NCBI GenBank assembly: GCA_029216955.1
Contig: JANAVB010004000.1
Span: forward strand, 1,172,782 to 1,236,781
DNA: 64,000 bases
DNA from: Iris pallida
Taxonomy: Eukaryota; Streptophyta; Magnoliopsida; Asparagales; Iridaceae
Reading direction: 5' to 3'
Shown here one piece after another: positions 37,331 through 49,632 of the stretch. The translations under genes were made by a program, and so were the position numbers. Each line of letters starts with the position of its first letter. The stretch's first letter is position 1. The notes under the pieces are model-generated. The model ran no database searches. It was not told the DNA's origin and saw nothing but the letters and a program-made list of their open reading frames with translations.

Positions 37331-37871
37331 AGAGCTTGATTCCCCTCATTTCAAATCATCTCTCACTCTCAAGCTTTCAATCTTTTAAGCCTTATATGCT
37401 TTAAGCCTTACCCTTCCAAATTCCCTAGCCACAAAACTTCCTAAGCCCCAAGGTGCTCAGTACGATTCAATTAGAAGTTCTGTGTAAGAGTTTAAAAAGT
37501 CACTTGAAAAATTCTAAGTTTCGCATCTGCGAAGTTAAAGTAGTCGAGCGCTTTCAAGTCTCGTGTCTGTAAGAAGTTGGCGTGCTCTTCTGACTAAAGG
37601 CACGTGTGTTCCCTATTTCACAAATATTGTATTTCAACTCCGAACAAGAGTTCTCGGGCCTGGACTAGTCGTCCACGAGGGAAACTAGGATATATCGTTG
37701 TGTTTGCATTTTCTCTTCTAAACTCTATTAATTTTCGTATTATTACTCTGATTATATATTCTTCTGGCAGTTGCTTTCTGAACTTAGCAATAGAGTTATT
37801 TTTTAATTGGTCAATTATAGTCACAAACTCTATTCATCCCCCTCTAGAGTTGCCTACATGTTACTTCAACA

Positions 37872-38760
37872 ATGTATTCCTCAGTTTGTCGGACTGAAAT
37901 AGAATTTCGATGATAATGACTTAACAAATGGCTCCAGGTTCCCAAAGCTGGAGATGCTCTAGTCGACATTACAACAGTCCAATTTGGTGCCGATATAGAC
38001 TTAGAGACTTTCAAGGACGCAATGTGTGCTCCAAACCCTAGACCCGAGGGACGGCTTATGTCACGTTACTTGAATCAACATTTCTATGAGCTTCTTTCTG
38101 TCATCTTTCATAGGTACAACATCCCCTTGGATTCCTGATGAGATCACGTATTTGGAGTTGTCTGCCATGTGTCATATTTATTTTGGGATTACCTTCACTC
38201 TTTCTAAAACCATGATGTCAGCCATGTACAACTGCAGGAAGGCAGGACATAACCTCATGTATCCTATGCTTCTTTCTGTCATCTTTCATAGGTACAACAT
38301 CCCCTTGGATTTCTGTCCTATCGATGATACGCCATCTGAGCTTCATAGGTCTAGGAAGTTTCTTGTCCCGATTCCTCATGTAGTTGGTACCGAAGGTATT
38401 CCACCTGTCCAAGCTCCTCAGCTTGCAGCAACCCCTCCTGCTGAGGCCCCTCCTGCCGATGTCCCTCCTACCCGCACCATCGATTATTTTTTTTGACCGA
38501 TTCGAGGCTCGTTGCATTCTCGAGGATGAGCGATATTAGGTGAGTGCATGTATCATCGAGACACTGACTACCATTTCACATACCAGTTCCAGACTCCGCA
38601 GAACGGTATTGCTGACATTCAGTGGACCTGGCTCATCATTATACTGGTCCCACTCCGATTCTTCGCCATCCAGACTTCGATGGACCCAGGTTCATGGAAA
38701 GTCGGGCTCGACGCTACCTCGACCGTATTTTAACATACGTTGATCCCAATCGTTCTACTC
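37872..38760 (+). pseudogene. Env-like ORF remnant of copia B (insertion site of copia #1)
   Basis: Immediately after the copia #1 LTR, translation gives VPKAGDALVDITTVQFGADIDLETFKDAMC, PNPRPEGRLMSRYLNQHFYELL and EITYLELSAMCHIYFGITF, clearly homologous to the env-like ORF at 23775-24982. It continues with a Pro/Ala-rich part (APQLAATPPAEAPPADVPPTR). The 5' half of the ORF must lie left of the window, beyond copia #1. A 44-bp direct repeat (38091-38134 and 38269-38312) and several stops disrupt it. Confidence 0.75.
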
Positions 38761-39216
38761 TAGCGATGATGTGAGTTGATGAGTGTTTAGGCTTTTTGGT
38801 TATGTATCTGATGACAATGATGATCATGTAGCATTTTTTAGTAGATTATACTTTTATGCACTAGTTATGGTAAAGTCTCTTTTAGACTTCCCTATTTCAT
38901 GAGTTCATGTACTTGCATGTTTAAGCTACTGAGTTTTAGTGACTTCTACCATTTCTACTTATGCAGTTAGATATATGTTTGGCCATGTTTATTTCTCTAT
39001 CTTTTTGGTATGATCATGTCTTCTTTCTTATGTAATTTGTGCTCACAATTTGCGGAGGAGCTTCCATTTTGTACAAATGACAAAGGGGAAGAATTATGTA
39101 TATACCAAAAGCAATGTGCCAAGTATCAAGTACAAAATGAGAGGTATATTTTTTTAAAGTTCTTTTTGATATTATTTGGTATAAACTCAAAGTTTTCCAA
39201 TCAAAATGGGGGAGAT
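38761..39216 (+). other. Copia B 3' untranslated region and polypurine tract
   Basis: AT-rich, no gene seen. It ends in AAAATGGGGGAGAT (about 39203-39216), a well-kept copia polypurine tract directly before TGATGGCC. Confidence 0.75.
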
Positions 39217-39616
39217 TGATGGCCCGTTGGTCATAGTCACACCTGATTTTGATAATCAACATAAACTTTGGTCGGTACATTAATAATATACTACATGTAC
39301 AAAAACTAGAACGTCTACTTCCAGCAAACTACTACTCGTTGTCTTCGTCATAGAAAAACTACAGATGCAGATCAAGAATTGTTTTTCTATTTTTCCTTTT
39401 TATTGAGTCTAGGAACAATGTAAGGTTGATCGGATTAGCAACTAGCTTTCTATACTGAACCCTACTGTCCAAAATGAGCTTAACTATATACCCAATCCTA
39501 TATCAATTCTTATACTCAATCCTATATCAATCATATATCAAATAACCGTATAAAAGCCCATACATTATTTGAGCAGATATTCACATAAGAACCTTACCCG
39601 AGTTCGGTCCGAACTC
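39217..39616 (+). repeat. Copia B 3' LTR, first part
   Basis: Starts TGATGGCCCGTTGGTC after the polypurine tract. It carries the words tgagtctag and gaactctgccc known from the copia #1 LTR, and is interrupted by the Tat element at the TGCCC duplication (39617-39621). Confidence 0.8.
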
Positions 39617-39621
39617 TGCCC

Positions 39622-40410
39622 TATAGAAGCATGAAAAATACAAAGACAAAAGAATCTATGCGCCCACATGGTCAAAGAGGGGGCTATGCGCCCACATGGT
39701 CGAAGAGGGTCTATGACCCCACAAGATCAATGAGGAGCTATGCGCCCACATGATCAAAGAGGGTCTATGCGCCCACTTTATTTTTATGCAGATCAAACAT
39801 GAACCCAAGTGTGGGCGCATAGACTCACTCCTGCTCTATGTGCCCAAGACAGCAGATCCCTACGACTCAGTCAAACTCTACGATCAATCGTACACCGAAG
39901 CATGCGGCTACGTCAGTCTTCACGAGCAATCGTGTACCGAAGCATGTGGCCTCGTCAACTCTACGTCAATCCCATGATCTACCCACGATCATCCAGTATC
40001 CATGCACCTACTCCCTATGTGCCCAAAGGAGTGTTGTGCGTCCACGGTGAAATCAGTGTATTTTCTACCTGTGGGCGCATAACAGTCATTTTTAGTACCA
40101 AAATGACTATAAATAGAGGGCGTCCCCCTCTACAAAGACAGACAGAACGAAGAGCATTTCAAGAGCCAAATCGCTGCCCTCCTTGCCAGTGAGCCAAGAG
40201 TTAGCAATTTTCTTAGGTTTTCTCCCACTTTTGTAATCGGAGTGTCAACGGAGTAAAGGAGCAACTGTCACTCGATCTCCATCGTCCCATTTCGCAAAAT
40301 TCTTTTTGTACTCGGGGATCCTCAGCACAGGATCTCCCAGGCGTATACGATTTGTGGTACCTTGCGCCAATAAGAAAAGATAATGTTTCTTCTTCTTTTT
40401 TGTGTGGGGG
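39622..40410 (+). repeat. Tat element 5' LTR
   Basis: Contains five 27 to 28-bp repeats of CTATGCGCCCACATGGTCAA type (starts at 39656, 39684, 39711, 39738, 39765), a TATA box at 40108-40115 and a conserved leader (GAGGGCGTCCCCCTCTAC). Its last bases (tgtgtggggg) differ from the 3' LTR end (tgtgtccaca), so this junction has been altered. Confidence 0.88.
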
Positions 40411-41200
40411 TTGCCCCTGCACGTGAACTAAGTGCCCCTCCGCGTATAGCACGAGGCTGTCTTCAAGGTCATTACGGAACTTAGGTATGGGGTTGCCCCT
40501 GCACGTGAACTAAGTCCAGATGCGCCAACTCCCCTTACAAACCCATATGCAAAGCTCGATGATGCATGTGACATAGGTTTTAAGGCAAAATCCCCTTCCA
40601 CTAATTTACGCGACATGATAAATCATAAGCGTAAAGCGAGGGAGGATACGACAATTCATGACGTACATCTGTGCACCAGTATTGTCATCAACTGTTGCTG
40701 CACCAAAGAAACGAGAGAGCCTCAGAGGCAGTCCGTGTTGCGATGATTGCATCGCTCTGATGATGAAAAGCCGCTATGTGTTTCATCCAACATGGCTTCT
40801 TGGGGTCCTTCTTACGGGAGCCCCAATCAAAGAAGGTGGACCATGAATCCAACTTTTTCTCTCAGTTCTGCAAATAGAAGAAGAAGTCTGCCAACTGATT
40901 GCCAGCAAGCTGTTACATCTGAAGGAGTCTATATGGGTACTCAGTCAAGGACGAGATTCCGTATAGATGACAAGGACTCCCAAGATGGAGGTGATGATCC
41001 TTCAGCTGGGGGTAGTATTCCCTCAGAGTCTGAAGCAGATGACCTTTACACCGGGGGTAGCCTTCCAGATGAGATGATCTCTTCGAGTCTGACGGTGATT
41101 ATCTACCTCCCCTGCCTGAAGACGAAGGACTTTTCAACTCAAAGATAATATTAGCACTAGTTGTACGGTCTCCTTTATTCATTCTCGCATGTTATCTACA
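40411..41200 (+). other. Tat 5' untranslated/Gag leader region
   Basis: No standard primer binding site follows the 5' LTR. A 27-bp segment (ggggttgcccctgcacgtga...) occurs at 40407-40433 and again at 40489-40515. Short open pieces (for example 40747-41148) may be the eroded N-terminus of Gag, but I cannot match them to a domain. Confidence 0.5.
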
Positions 41201-41204
41201 TACG

Positions 41205-42467
41205 CGGCAGATGGAGAGAGACCTGAAGAAGCCAGTGATCAGACCAACAAACGGCTATAGAGTCTTGAAACAACATTTACCAAGATCACTGATATGCTTA
41301 CCAGTATCATGGCAGTCCAAACCACTGGGGCTGTTCCTCCACCTCAACCAATCATCTCAGCACACATTAGTCCGGCTCATAGCAACAACCCTCCTTCACT
41401 ACAGAAGGAGTACCATTCCGGTGTGTCTCCTCCAAATCTTGTAAATGCTGGGGTGGTCCTTCACCAACGACGCCTGGCAACCGTACAACAGCCATTTATC
41501 AACATCTGTTCAATCAACAGGATGTAATTGATTCTCTTGTTGCCCGTCTCACTATCATCTCACACAAAGACAAGCTTCAGAAGATGGAAATATCTCAACC
41601 GTATCCTCCAGAGTGGGAGATTTCTACTTGCCCCCCTAACTACAAACCACTGACGCTAAATTCATTTGACGGAATGAATTTTCCTCGCCAACACATGACA
41701 TACTTCAACACGTAGACTATACCCTTACCTAGGGACGATCCGTTCTTGTTAAAGCTATTTATTGGCACCTTGCAGGGGTAGCTTTTGAATGGTTCTGCAG
41801 TCTGCCTGACGGTTGTATTAATTCCTTTAAAGATTTGGAGAGGTTATTCCTCAACAGGTTTTATGAGAGTGATATGCATGTTAGTATGTCCACCCTCATG
41901 GAGACCAAGCAAAGGAGGACTGAGTCCGTTATTGCTTTCATCGAATGCTTTTGGCGACTAGAATTGAAGATGCCCTTCAGTATACCAGACTCAGAACTTA
42001 TGGGTACTTGTCGACATAACTTCTTTCCTACAGTAAAATTCTGTCTGGGTATACATAAGTATGATACATGGCCTGCTTTCATTGTGGCCGCTGATGCTGC
42101 TGAAAATGACGTCCCTAATATGGAATTATTGGGGTTGAAGACACCCAAATCTGAAGACAAAGGCAAGCACCCTCAAACTATCCCTATCCCTGGGGGTAAA
42201 GAAAAAGAAGTCTTAAAGGTTGACACTTCCAAGGGAGCTTCCAATTCTCAGGGCGCTCCTGACAAACCTAAGGATACTTTCTCCTTTGACGAGGATGATG
42301 TTAATACCATTTTTAACACATTGATGAAGGGTAGTAAACTGACATTGCCTCCACCACGACGTCCTGCGGAGGCGAACCAACTCAACAATCCCAAGTACTG
42401 CATTTGTCATCAGTACGTGCACCACTCAACCAAGGATTGTATCGTCCTGAAGAAGAAGATACAATAG
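41205..42467 (+). pseudogene. Tat Gag
   Basis: An N-terminal part (FTKITDMLTSIMAVQ near 41270) is followed by a retrotransposon-gag core from about 41590, continuing in the ORF from 41835 (LERLFLNRFYESDMHVSMST, ETKQRRTESVIAFIE, HKYDTWPAFIVAADAAE). Near the end is a knuckle-like YCICHQYVHHSTKDC. Gag packages element RNA. Stops occur near 41715 and 41780 and the N-terminal frame is broken. Confidence 0.85.
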
Positions 42468-44104
42468 CTTATCGACAGCCAAGTAATCAACCTCAAAGCT
42501 GAAGACAAGGTCATACCTTCTAACATGATCTCTCTGCAATTTGGTGACTTTCCTCCAACAGAAGTCCCAGACGGCGTAGTCCCAATCCCCAAGGCAATAA
42601 TGAAAGTCGTCAACCTGCCGCCAGCTCGCAACTCAACCTTGGTGCCGCTCACGACTAAACGTGGCGAGATCATATGGGTCCATCCGAACCTCGTGTAAGA
42701 AATGATGCAGGGGGTGGTATCTTCCAAAGTAAAGAGGGGCAAGAAATACAAATCATGTCATATGGTATCTTCACCCATTTACGAAGTTCTATCCGGCAAG
42801 ACGCGATCTGAAAAGTCTTACCTACGGACTTATGACCCCACATAAGAAGAAGCAGTACCTTCTCAAGCTTCTGCTACCCCTAAAAGTTCAGAAGTCGGTC
42901 CATCTAAGCCCTCAACTACCGACAAAGCCAAGCAGAAGGAGACGTGATTTGACAAGTCTCTGAAGGCGCCAGCTTTCGAATGTATGGATCGGCCTTACAA
43001 CTTTGACATACTGGCACAGTTGTCCAATACACCTGCCAGGTTATCTTTGTTCGATTTATTGTGACTCTCCAAAGAAATGCGGAAGGCCTTAAGTGAGGTA
43101 TTGCTATATGCCGACTCTTATCTCGCTGAAGTCAAAGCCCCCGCTGAAGATCCCGTCTCCTGTCCTCACTGCCACAACACTATAGAAGTGGTGCCCAACA
43201 TCACCTTTTCACGGGAGGACATGCTACTAAAAAACAATCATTATGATAGATCTCTGTACTATACAAGGTATATCAGAGCGATTAAGGTGGATCAGATGCA
43301 TATCGATCCAGGTTCCTCCCTCAGCATCATTCCTAGAAGTTACTCCAAATTCTAGGGATCCCTATGCACAAGCTATTTGTAACCAATACAACTAGCATGG
43401 CTTTCAATGCTGGGAGAAGCCACCCGCTGGGCAAGATTCGCCTCAAGTGCCAGATTGGTGATCTCCGAACGGAGGTTTCTTGCTATGTAATCGACACCAA
43501 CATGTCCTATAATGTCTTGTTAGGACGTCCATAGATGTACGAGAACATGATCGTTCCTTCTACCCTTCACCAGTGCTTCAAGTACGTCAGCGATGGCATC
43601 GTGAAGACGGAGTTTGCCGATGTCGATCCTTTCAAGGGTATTGAAGCCTACTATAGAGATTCGGTACTTTACCAATCTCAGCCCTCCAAGGATGACGGCA
43701 ACGAAGCTGACGATGAAGCTGAAGTGAGTTCATCCGCCAGTGATGGTCCCCTGACTATCCGAGTAAAAGGATGTACTACTCCAAAAAGTACTCCAAAGCC
43801 TCTCACAATCTGGGTTAAAAAGAAGAATCCTGATAAGGTCAAACCATTGACCATCACTTTCCGCAAAATACCTCGGGTAGAACCAACTGAAGACTGTCCT
43901 CCCAATCCTGAAGAGTTACCCTATGTGACAAACTTGGCCAAGTCTGTGGCACCTATTTCAGACAATGATCCCCTCAATGAGTATATCAATACTCAAAATA
44001 ATGTACCTTCAGTGGATGATGTTATCCCTGAAGAAGAACTTGTATATTTTCTAAGTAAAGGTTTATCTTTGAATTACTCTGATGTCAACCAATCTATAAA
44101 CTAG
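42468..44104 (+). pseudogene. Tat aspartic protease region and linker
   Basis: At about 43288-43330 the protease active-site region reads IKVDQMHIDPGSSLSIIPRS (DPGSS, the form usual in this lineage), then IRLKCQIGDLRTEVSCYVID and NMSYNVLLGRP near 43530. A 189-codon frame (43535-44104) continues with STLHQCFKYVSDGIVKTEFADV and a charged Pro/Lys-rich linker of unknown function. Several stops precede it (42466, 42700, 42843, 42946). Confidence 0.78.
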
Positions 44105-45830
44105 TACATAGATACGATATACGCCCTAGAGCACGACATAGGACCACATCTCTGTATGCCGGTCACGACGCCTCGTCTGCAGGAAAAAGTCTGGCCAGAA
44201 GATATCCACTACTTCATCGTTCCAAGTAGAAAGAAGGGTGAAGAATTGATCATCTTCGGTCGAATAATTGACGAAAGAAAGTTCGTTCTGGACTCTACTT
44301 CTCCCAATCACAATACCGAAGCTGACTATGATTCTGGGAAAATATAACTTTACCGATATAGTTGGCAGGCCAAGAATATGATCAAGAACATGGGATATGA
44401 TATAAAAAGTGACCATGGGCTAAACTACGATCAGGGACGATGATTGCCAATATGACACTTTGCTCCTTCCAGCAAACCCGAGAACTATTATCAACAAAAC
44501 GGTGTTGGTTTGGATTACGTTACTCCTCCAACAACACGTGAAGGATCAGACGTCGAAGCAGATCGTTGTTCTCATTCTTCTGATTCCTGCCTCTGGGATT
44601 CAGACTCCAGCATTGGAGACATGTTCAAAGTAACTTTATTCGTCAATATGGTGTTAGTTGACCAAATTGTAGACGATGTCCAATCGATCGAGCTTGAACA
44701 ATGGGCTCAAAAGATGGATACTAGGTGGGAGTTATGTTTCGAACAACGTAAACCACCTACTGAAGACGAAGTCATCCAAGTTAATTTAGGAGATGAATCA
44801 TCTCTTAAACCAATCTTCATCAGCAAAAGTTCGTTTGGAGAAGAACGACAATCTCTTGTATAACTTATAAGAGAATACATTGACGTCTTTGCATGGAGCT
44901 ATGAAGATATACCAAGCTTGGACCCTAAAGTTGCTATGCACTGCCTAAATATCTCGTCCAAAGCTAAGCTAGTGAAGCAGCAGCAACGATGATTCTGACC
45001 AGATATCATGGAGGCCATCGAGAGTGAAGTCAAGAAGCTTATTTCAAGCGGGTTCATTCGTGAAGAAAAATACCCTGACTGGGTTGCTAATATTGTGCCA
45101 GTTATAAAAAAGAATGGTAAAGTTCGAGTCTGTATCGATTACCGTGATTTGAACTCTGTATGCCCGAAAGATGAGTTCCCTCTACCGATCACCGACGTAA
45201 TGATCGACAATAATTGCGGCTTCGAACGAATGTCCTTCATGGATGGGTTCTCAGGCTACAACCATATCAAGACGTTCCCCGATGATGAGAAATACACATC
45301 TTTTTTAACACCGTTGGGGGTATACTGTTATACGGTGATGCCCTTCAGATTGAAAAATGTAGGGGCAACATACCAGCGAGCTATGAACACAATTGTTTGC
45401 AATCATTTGCACAAAATAGTGGAATGCTATGTAGACGATATCACAGTTAAAAGTCGTCTTAAGGGCAACCACCTCCAAGATTTAAGAACGGTGTTCGAAC
45501 TAATACGTGCACACCAACTCAAGATGAATCCAACCAAGTCTTTTCTGGGAGTCTCCAGCGGCAAGTTTCTTAGTTTTGTTATCACTTCAAAGGGTATACA
45601 TCATGACCCGGAGAAAGTGAAAGCTATCCTCGATATGCATCTTCCAAGAAATCTTAAAGAGCTACACGGACTTGAAGGAAGGCTAGCCTACATCATACAA
45701 TTCATTTCAAATCTTTCAGGAAGGTGTCAACCGTTTACTCAACTCATGAAGAAAGGAGTATCTTTCGTCTGGACTGAACAATGTCAACGCACATTTGACG
45801 ATCAAGAAGTATCTCACAAGCCCCACAATA
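44105..45830 (+). pseudogene. Tat reverse transcriptase
   Basis: A lead-in of LIREYIDVFAWSYEDIPSLDP (from 44864) is followed by two TGA codons in arginine positions near 44990. The long frame 45008-45919 holds the RT: GFIREEKYPDWVANIVPVIK, VRVCIDYRDLNSVCPKDEFP, SFMDGFSGYNHI, VMPFRLKNVGATYQRAMN, the catalytic YVDD (about 45428-45439), HQLKMNPTKSFLGVSSGKFL and LSGRCQPFTQLMKKGVSFVW. A frameshift near 45805 leads into RNase H. 44105-44863 carries protein-like linker sequence without a domain I can name. Confidence 0.93.
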
Positions 45831-46250
45831 TTGGTGGCTCCAATAATGGGGAAGCCCTTCTTACTATATGTCCATGCTATGGACCATTCCCTTGGAGCCC
45901 TATTAGCTCAGAAGAATGAAGGCGGCCATGAATAGGCAATCTACTACCTCAGCCGTACGATGGTGGGTGCCAAGCACAGATACACACCTGTGGAAAAGGA
46001 ATGTCTCGTACTGGTATTTGCAATCCAGAAGACACGTCACTATGTGTCTAGGCAGACTATCCACATCACATCTAAAGTCAATCCTCTCAGAATACTCATG
46101 ACTAAACTGGGTTCTCTTAATTCCTATTTAGCTACATGGGCAATGTTGTTGACTCCATACGATATGTTGTTCGTCCCTCAGAAAGCAGTAAAAGGCCAAG
46201 CGTTAGCTGATTTTCTAGCAGCTCATCCGGTGCCAGAATCTTCCAAACTC
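45831..46250 (+). pseudogene. Tat RNase H (gypsy type)
   Basis: It reads ILVAPIMGKPFLLYVHAMDH, ALLAQKNEGGHE, one TAG, then AIYYLSRTMVGAKHRYTPVE and RQTIHITSKVNPLRILMTKL, ending at the connection QALADFLAAHPVPESSK. It is fused in frame with the second RNase H downstream (frame 45960-47105). Confidence 0.88.
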
Positions 46251-46720
46251 TACGATGAAATCACGGATAAAGTAGTGGAGTCTAACAACGCAAATGAGGA
46301 AATCTCCATTTGGCGAATATTCTTTGACGGTGCATCAAGAACAGGACCTAAAAGAAATATCATGGCCGGAGTAGGCATCATGCTTGTGTCATCCGACCAT
46401 CTAGTTATACACCATGCATATTCTCTCGTGGAACCCTGTACTAACAACATGGCCGAATATAATGCCCTACTGATCGGCCTTCAACTAGCAAAACAACTGG
46501 GAGTTGACTATCTAGAAGCTTACGGCGATTCTAAGCTACTAGTTAGTCAGGTCCGAGGGGATTATAACGTTCGTCATGAAGACCTCATCCCATATCACAA
46601 AGCGACAATCGAATTGGCTTCTACTTTTGTTGGATTCTTCATCGAGCACGTGCCTCGACTACAGAATATAGAAGCAGATGATTTAGTCGAACTTGCTGCT
46701 TCCTTGACCGTCCCCACCAA
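46251..46720 (+). pseudogene. Second (archaeal-type) RNase H of the Tat element
   Basis: Residues 115-250 of the frame starting at 45960 form a second RNase H: WRIFFDGASRTG (Asp123), CTNNMAEYNALL (Glu166), EAYGDSKLLVSQV (Asp190) and VPRLQNIEADDLVELAASL (Asp240/241), so all four acidic positions remain. A dual RNase H is diagnostic of the Tat lineage. Confidence 0.92.
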
Positions 46721-46899
46721 TACTCCGCATTCGATTACAGTGTCTGGTCGAGAGCTATTCTGTGTGAAAGATGCCTTGAATATTCATCAAAGTTATGCAA
46801 CAGAAAAAAATGTCAACGTTAAAGACTGGAGATTTTCTTTCATAGACTATGCCATCTACGGAATCCTCCCTGAGGACCCAAAAGAAGCAGTGTCTGTCC

Positions 46900-48076
46900 A
46901 AAGGCGATCCCTCATATTTTACAATAATATAGCTACCAAAATGTTGTACCGACGCTCTTACGACGGGCTACTGTTACGATGTTTATCAGACATAGAAGCC
47001 AAACATGCACTCTGTGAGGCTCACGACGAAGTTTGTGGTGCACATCAACAGGCCCCAAATTATAATATCGCCTCAAACGAATGGGTTATTATTGGCCCAC
47101 GATGATAGCAGATGTTGTTGAATATACTAAGAAGTATAGGGTTTGTCAGTTTCACACCGACTTTATTCATTAACCTTCCGAGTTTATACATCCGACGGCG
47201 GTATCTTGGCCTTTTGAAGCCAGGGGTATGGACGTCATAGGCCCAATCAGCCCGCCATCCTCTAGAGGACATATGTTCATCCTAACTATAACCGATTACT
47301 TCTTCAAATGGGCGGAAGACATACCGCTCACTGAAGTAAAGACGTCGAACGTGATCAGTTTCATCAAACATCACGTTATCTATCACTTCGGCCTATCTCG
47401 CAGGATCATCCATGATAATGGTCCACAATTCGTGAGCCATGCATTCTATCTGTTCTGCGATAAGAATCGAATCCAGAATGTAGCCTCTACTGCTTACAAT
47501 CCAGCGGCTAATGGGTTAGCAGAAGCCTTCAATGACCCCATCATTAAACTTCTCAAGAAGTTCGTGTATTCAAACAAGCACGATTGGAATGAGAAGATCA
47601 ACGAATGTCTTTGGGCCTATCGTACAACGGTTCGGACTCCATCAGGTATCACGCCATTCTCTCTGGTTTATGGGAGTGAAGTAGTTCTTTCGCTAGAGAT
47701 CTAGATTCCCTCTCTTCGAGTAGCCTTAGCCAGTGAGTTGACTGTCGAAGAAAGTTACCATCTGTGACTACAATAGCTCGAAGATGAAAAATGCTTATTA
47801 GCTCAACAGCGTATTGAGCTATACCAAGCATGCCTTTCTAGAGCCTTTAATAAAAAGGTGAAGGAAAGAATCTTTTAAGTTTGTGATCTGATCTTAGCAG
47901 TGAAAAGACCAATGGTCATGATGCACAGGACAAAAGGAAAATTCTAGCCTAAATGGGAAGGTCCTTTCGTTATAGAATCAGTATATTCTAACGGTGTGTA
48001 TCGACTAACCAAGCGTGATAGTGACTTGCTCATGATGCCGATCAACGGCAAGTTTCTGAATAAATATTATGTGTAA
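46900..48076 (+). pseudogene. Tat integrase
   Basis: The zinc-binding region near 46940-47060 (MLYRRSYDGLLLRCLSDIEA, EAHDEVCGAHQQ) is followed by a short break, then the core frame 47228-47704 with Asp2 (MDVIGPI), Asp63 (IHDNGPQF) and Glu99 (NGLAEAFN), i.e. D-D-35-E. The C-terminal part (HRTKGKF, PKWEGPFVIESVYSNGVYRL, MMPINGKFLNKYYV) ends with TAA at 48074-48076. Four stops lie between 47704 and 47950. Confidence 0.92.
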
Positions 48077-48282
48077 CCTTCATGAACAACGTTCATATAT
48101 ACCCTATTTTAGTCATGTAAATGTACAGTGCAATGTTTATGTAATTCAAAAAAAAATATTTATCTATTATCCGTATTTCAAGAGTCTTGAATACGCCATG
48201 GATATTAGGTCCTCTAAAAAGATTTCCCAGTAGAATTATTTCTGTTTTGGGCTCTGCCCAAACTTGGTCTGACGAAAACAAA

Positions 48283-48650
48283 TCACGTCCACATTACCTC
48301 TGAACTATTTTTCGATAATTATTTCCCCAGTGGGATGATTAAGAAACATTTTGCCACGTCCATATAACCTCTGAGCAAAAGCATTTATTAAGGATAATCA
48401 CGTCCATATTACCTCTGAATTATCTACTCCTACATAATGTTATATATCCTTCTACGTCCATATTACCTCTAGTCAGATATAGAACATCCTCTGCTATTAC
48501 GTTCATATTATCTCTATTAGCAGCTTCTTTCAACTTATTATCTGTATTCAAGAACATTGAATATAAAACGGATAATAAGTCCACATAAAATTCTCCAGCG
48601 GAATACCCATCAAAAATATCCTTACTACGTCCATATTACCTCTAGTTATG
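48283..48650 (+). repeat. Dispersed CACGTCCATATTACCTCT repeats
   Basis: Six copies of CACGTCCATATTACCTCT and close variants begin near 48283, 48354, 48399, 48453, 48497 and 48624, separated by unrelated AT-rich spacers of 25 to 110 bases. They lie between integrase and the antisense ORF region. The rest of 48077-48780 is AT-rich without genes. Confidence 0.88.
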
Positions 48651-48781
48651 ATATTTCATAAACTTCATTCATGAATTTTGAAAGCCAAAAGTTTTTTTAT
48701 TAAAAACGTCTATCAAAAGACAGAGAAAAGAAAAAGATACAGGAGTCTTGATGACAAATTGAGTCTATTACAAAAGAAGAT

Positions 48782-49581
48782 CTAAGGGATACACAACCAA
48801 TTAATGCTATCCCTTAGAGCCGCAATCTCGATCTCGGACTTGGCAGTAGCATAACGGCACGCTTCTTCCTGTCGGGCAGCTTCATCCTGGAAGGGGATCA
48901 GTTTTACGTGCTCTTCGTCCAACTTCACCAGCTGTTCTTTTAATTGGTCTAAAGTTGTGGCAGTCACGGCAGCCCGAACTGAACAATCCTCTTGTTCAGA
49001 CACAACTGTCCTCAAGCTGGCCTCCAATTGGGCAATCTCATTTTGGATCTGTGCGATGTGATTATATTTTGCAGTAATTTGGGCAGCCAGCTTTTCTTTG
49101 AAGCAATACGAGCCTCACTCGCGACGTTGAACTGCTCATATTGATCAGCCAATTTGCTGATCTCTTGAGCAAGGGCATCCTTCCTAGCCTGGAAGGTAGC
49201 CTCCTCCTCCGGGAGAGCCTTGACTAAAGCCTCATCTTCTTCACGAAACAGCGACATCGGGCTTCGTTGTTTGGCTTCCCTGAGTTTGGCCACGCGGTCC
49301 TCCAAGTCATTCAAAACTTTTCTTAGAGCATTAGCCCGCTCATTGTAGCCAGCAATGCTTTTAATGGCCGCCACTTGGCATTCAACAACAGCCTTCATAG
49401 GGCCAAAGGCGACGTTCTGATTCAAAACTCCAGGAAGCTTTACATTCAGGATAGAATATAAAGCTTTGATGACTTCCTGGGCCATCTCGTCGTCTTCGGA
49501 GGAGGTTATCGGGGAGGAAGCTTGATGAGGATCTTTCGCTCCATGAAGAGATGCTTGACAAGAAGCCAAACCTGACAAGAA

Positions 49582-49632
<51 letters not shown>

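Larger units (their letters stand above)
37008..37871 (+). repeat. Copia #1 3' LTR, second part, with promoter
   Basis: Continues the LTR after the TAGAC duplication. It contains four 28-bp tandem units (37104-37207), a TATA box TATAAATA (37323-37330), a CT-rich leader and the copia-typical end (CATCCCCCTCTAGAGTT, then TTCAACA at 37871). The next five bases, atgta, would be the target duplication of copia #1; its partner lies left of the window. Confidence 0.85.

Noticed and set aside
39656..39790. Regularly spaced repeats reminiscent of a CRISPR array (also 52981-53105 and 6789-6899)
   Set aside because: Units are contiguous or nearly so without unique spacers, lie in LTR or intron sequence of plant elements, and no cas genes exist.
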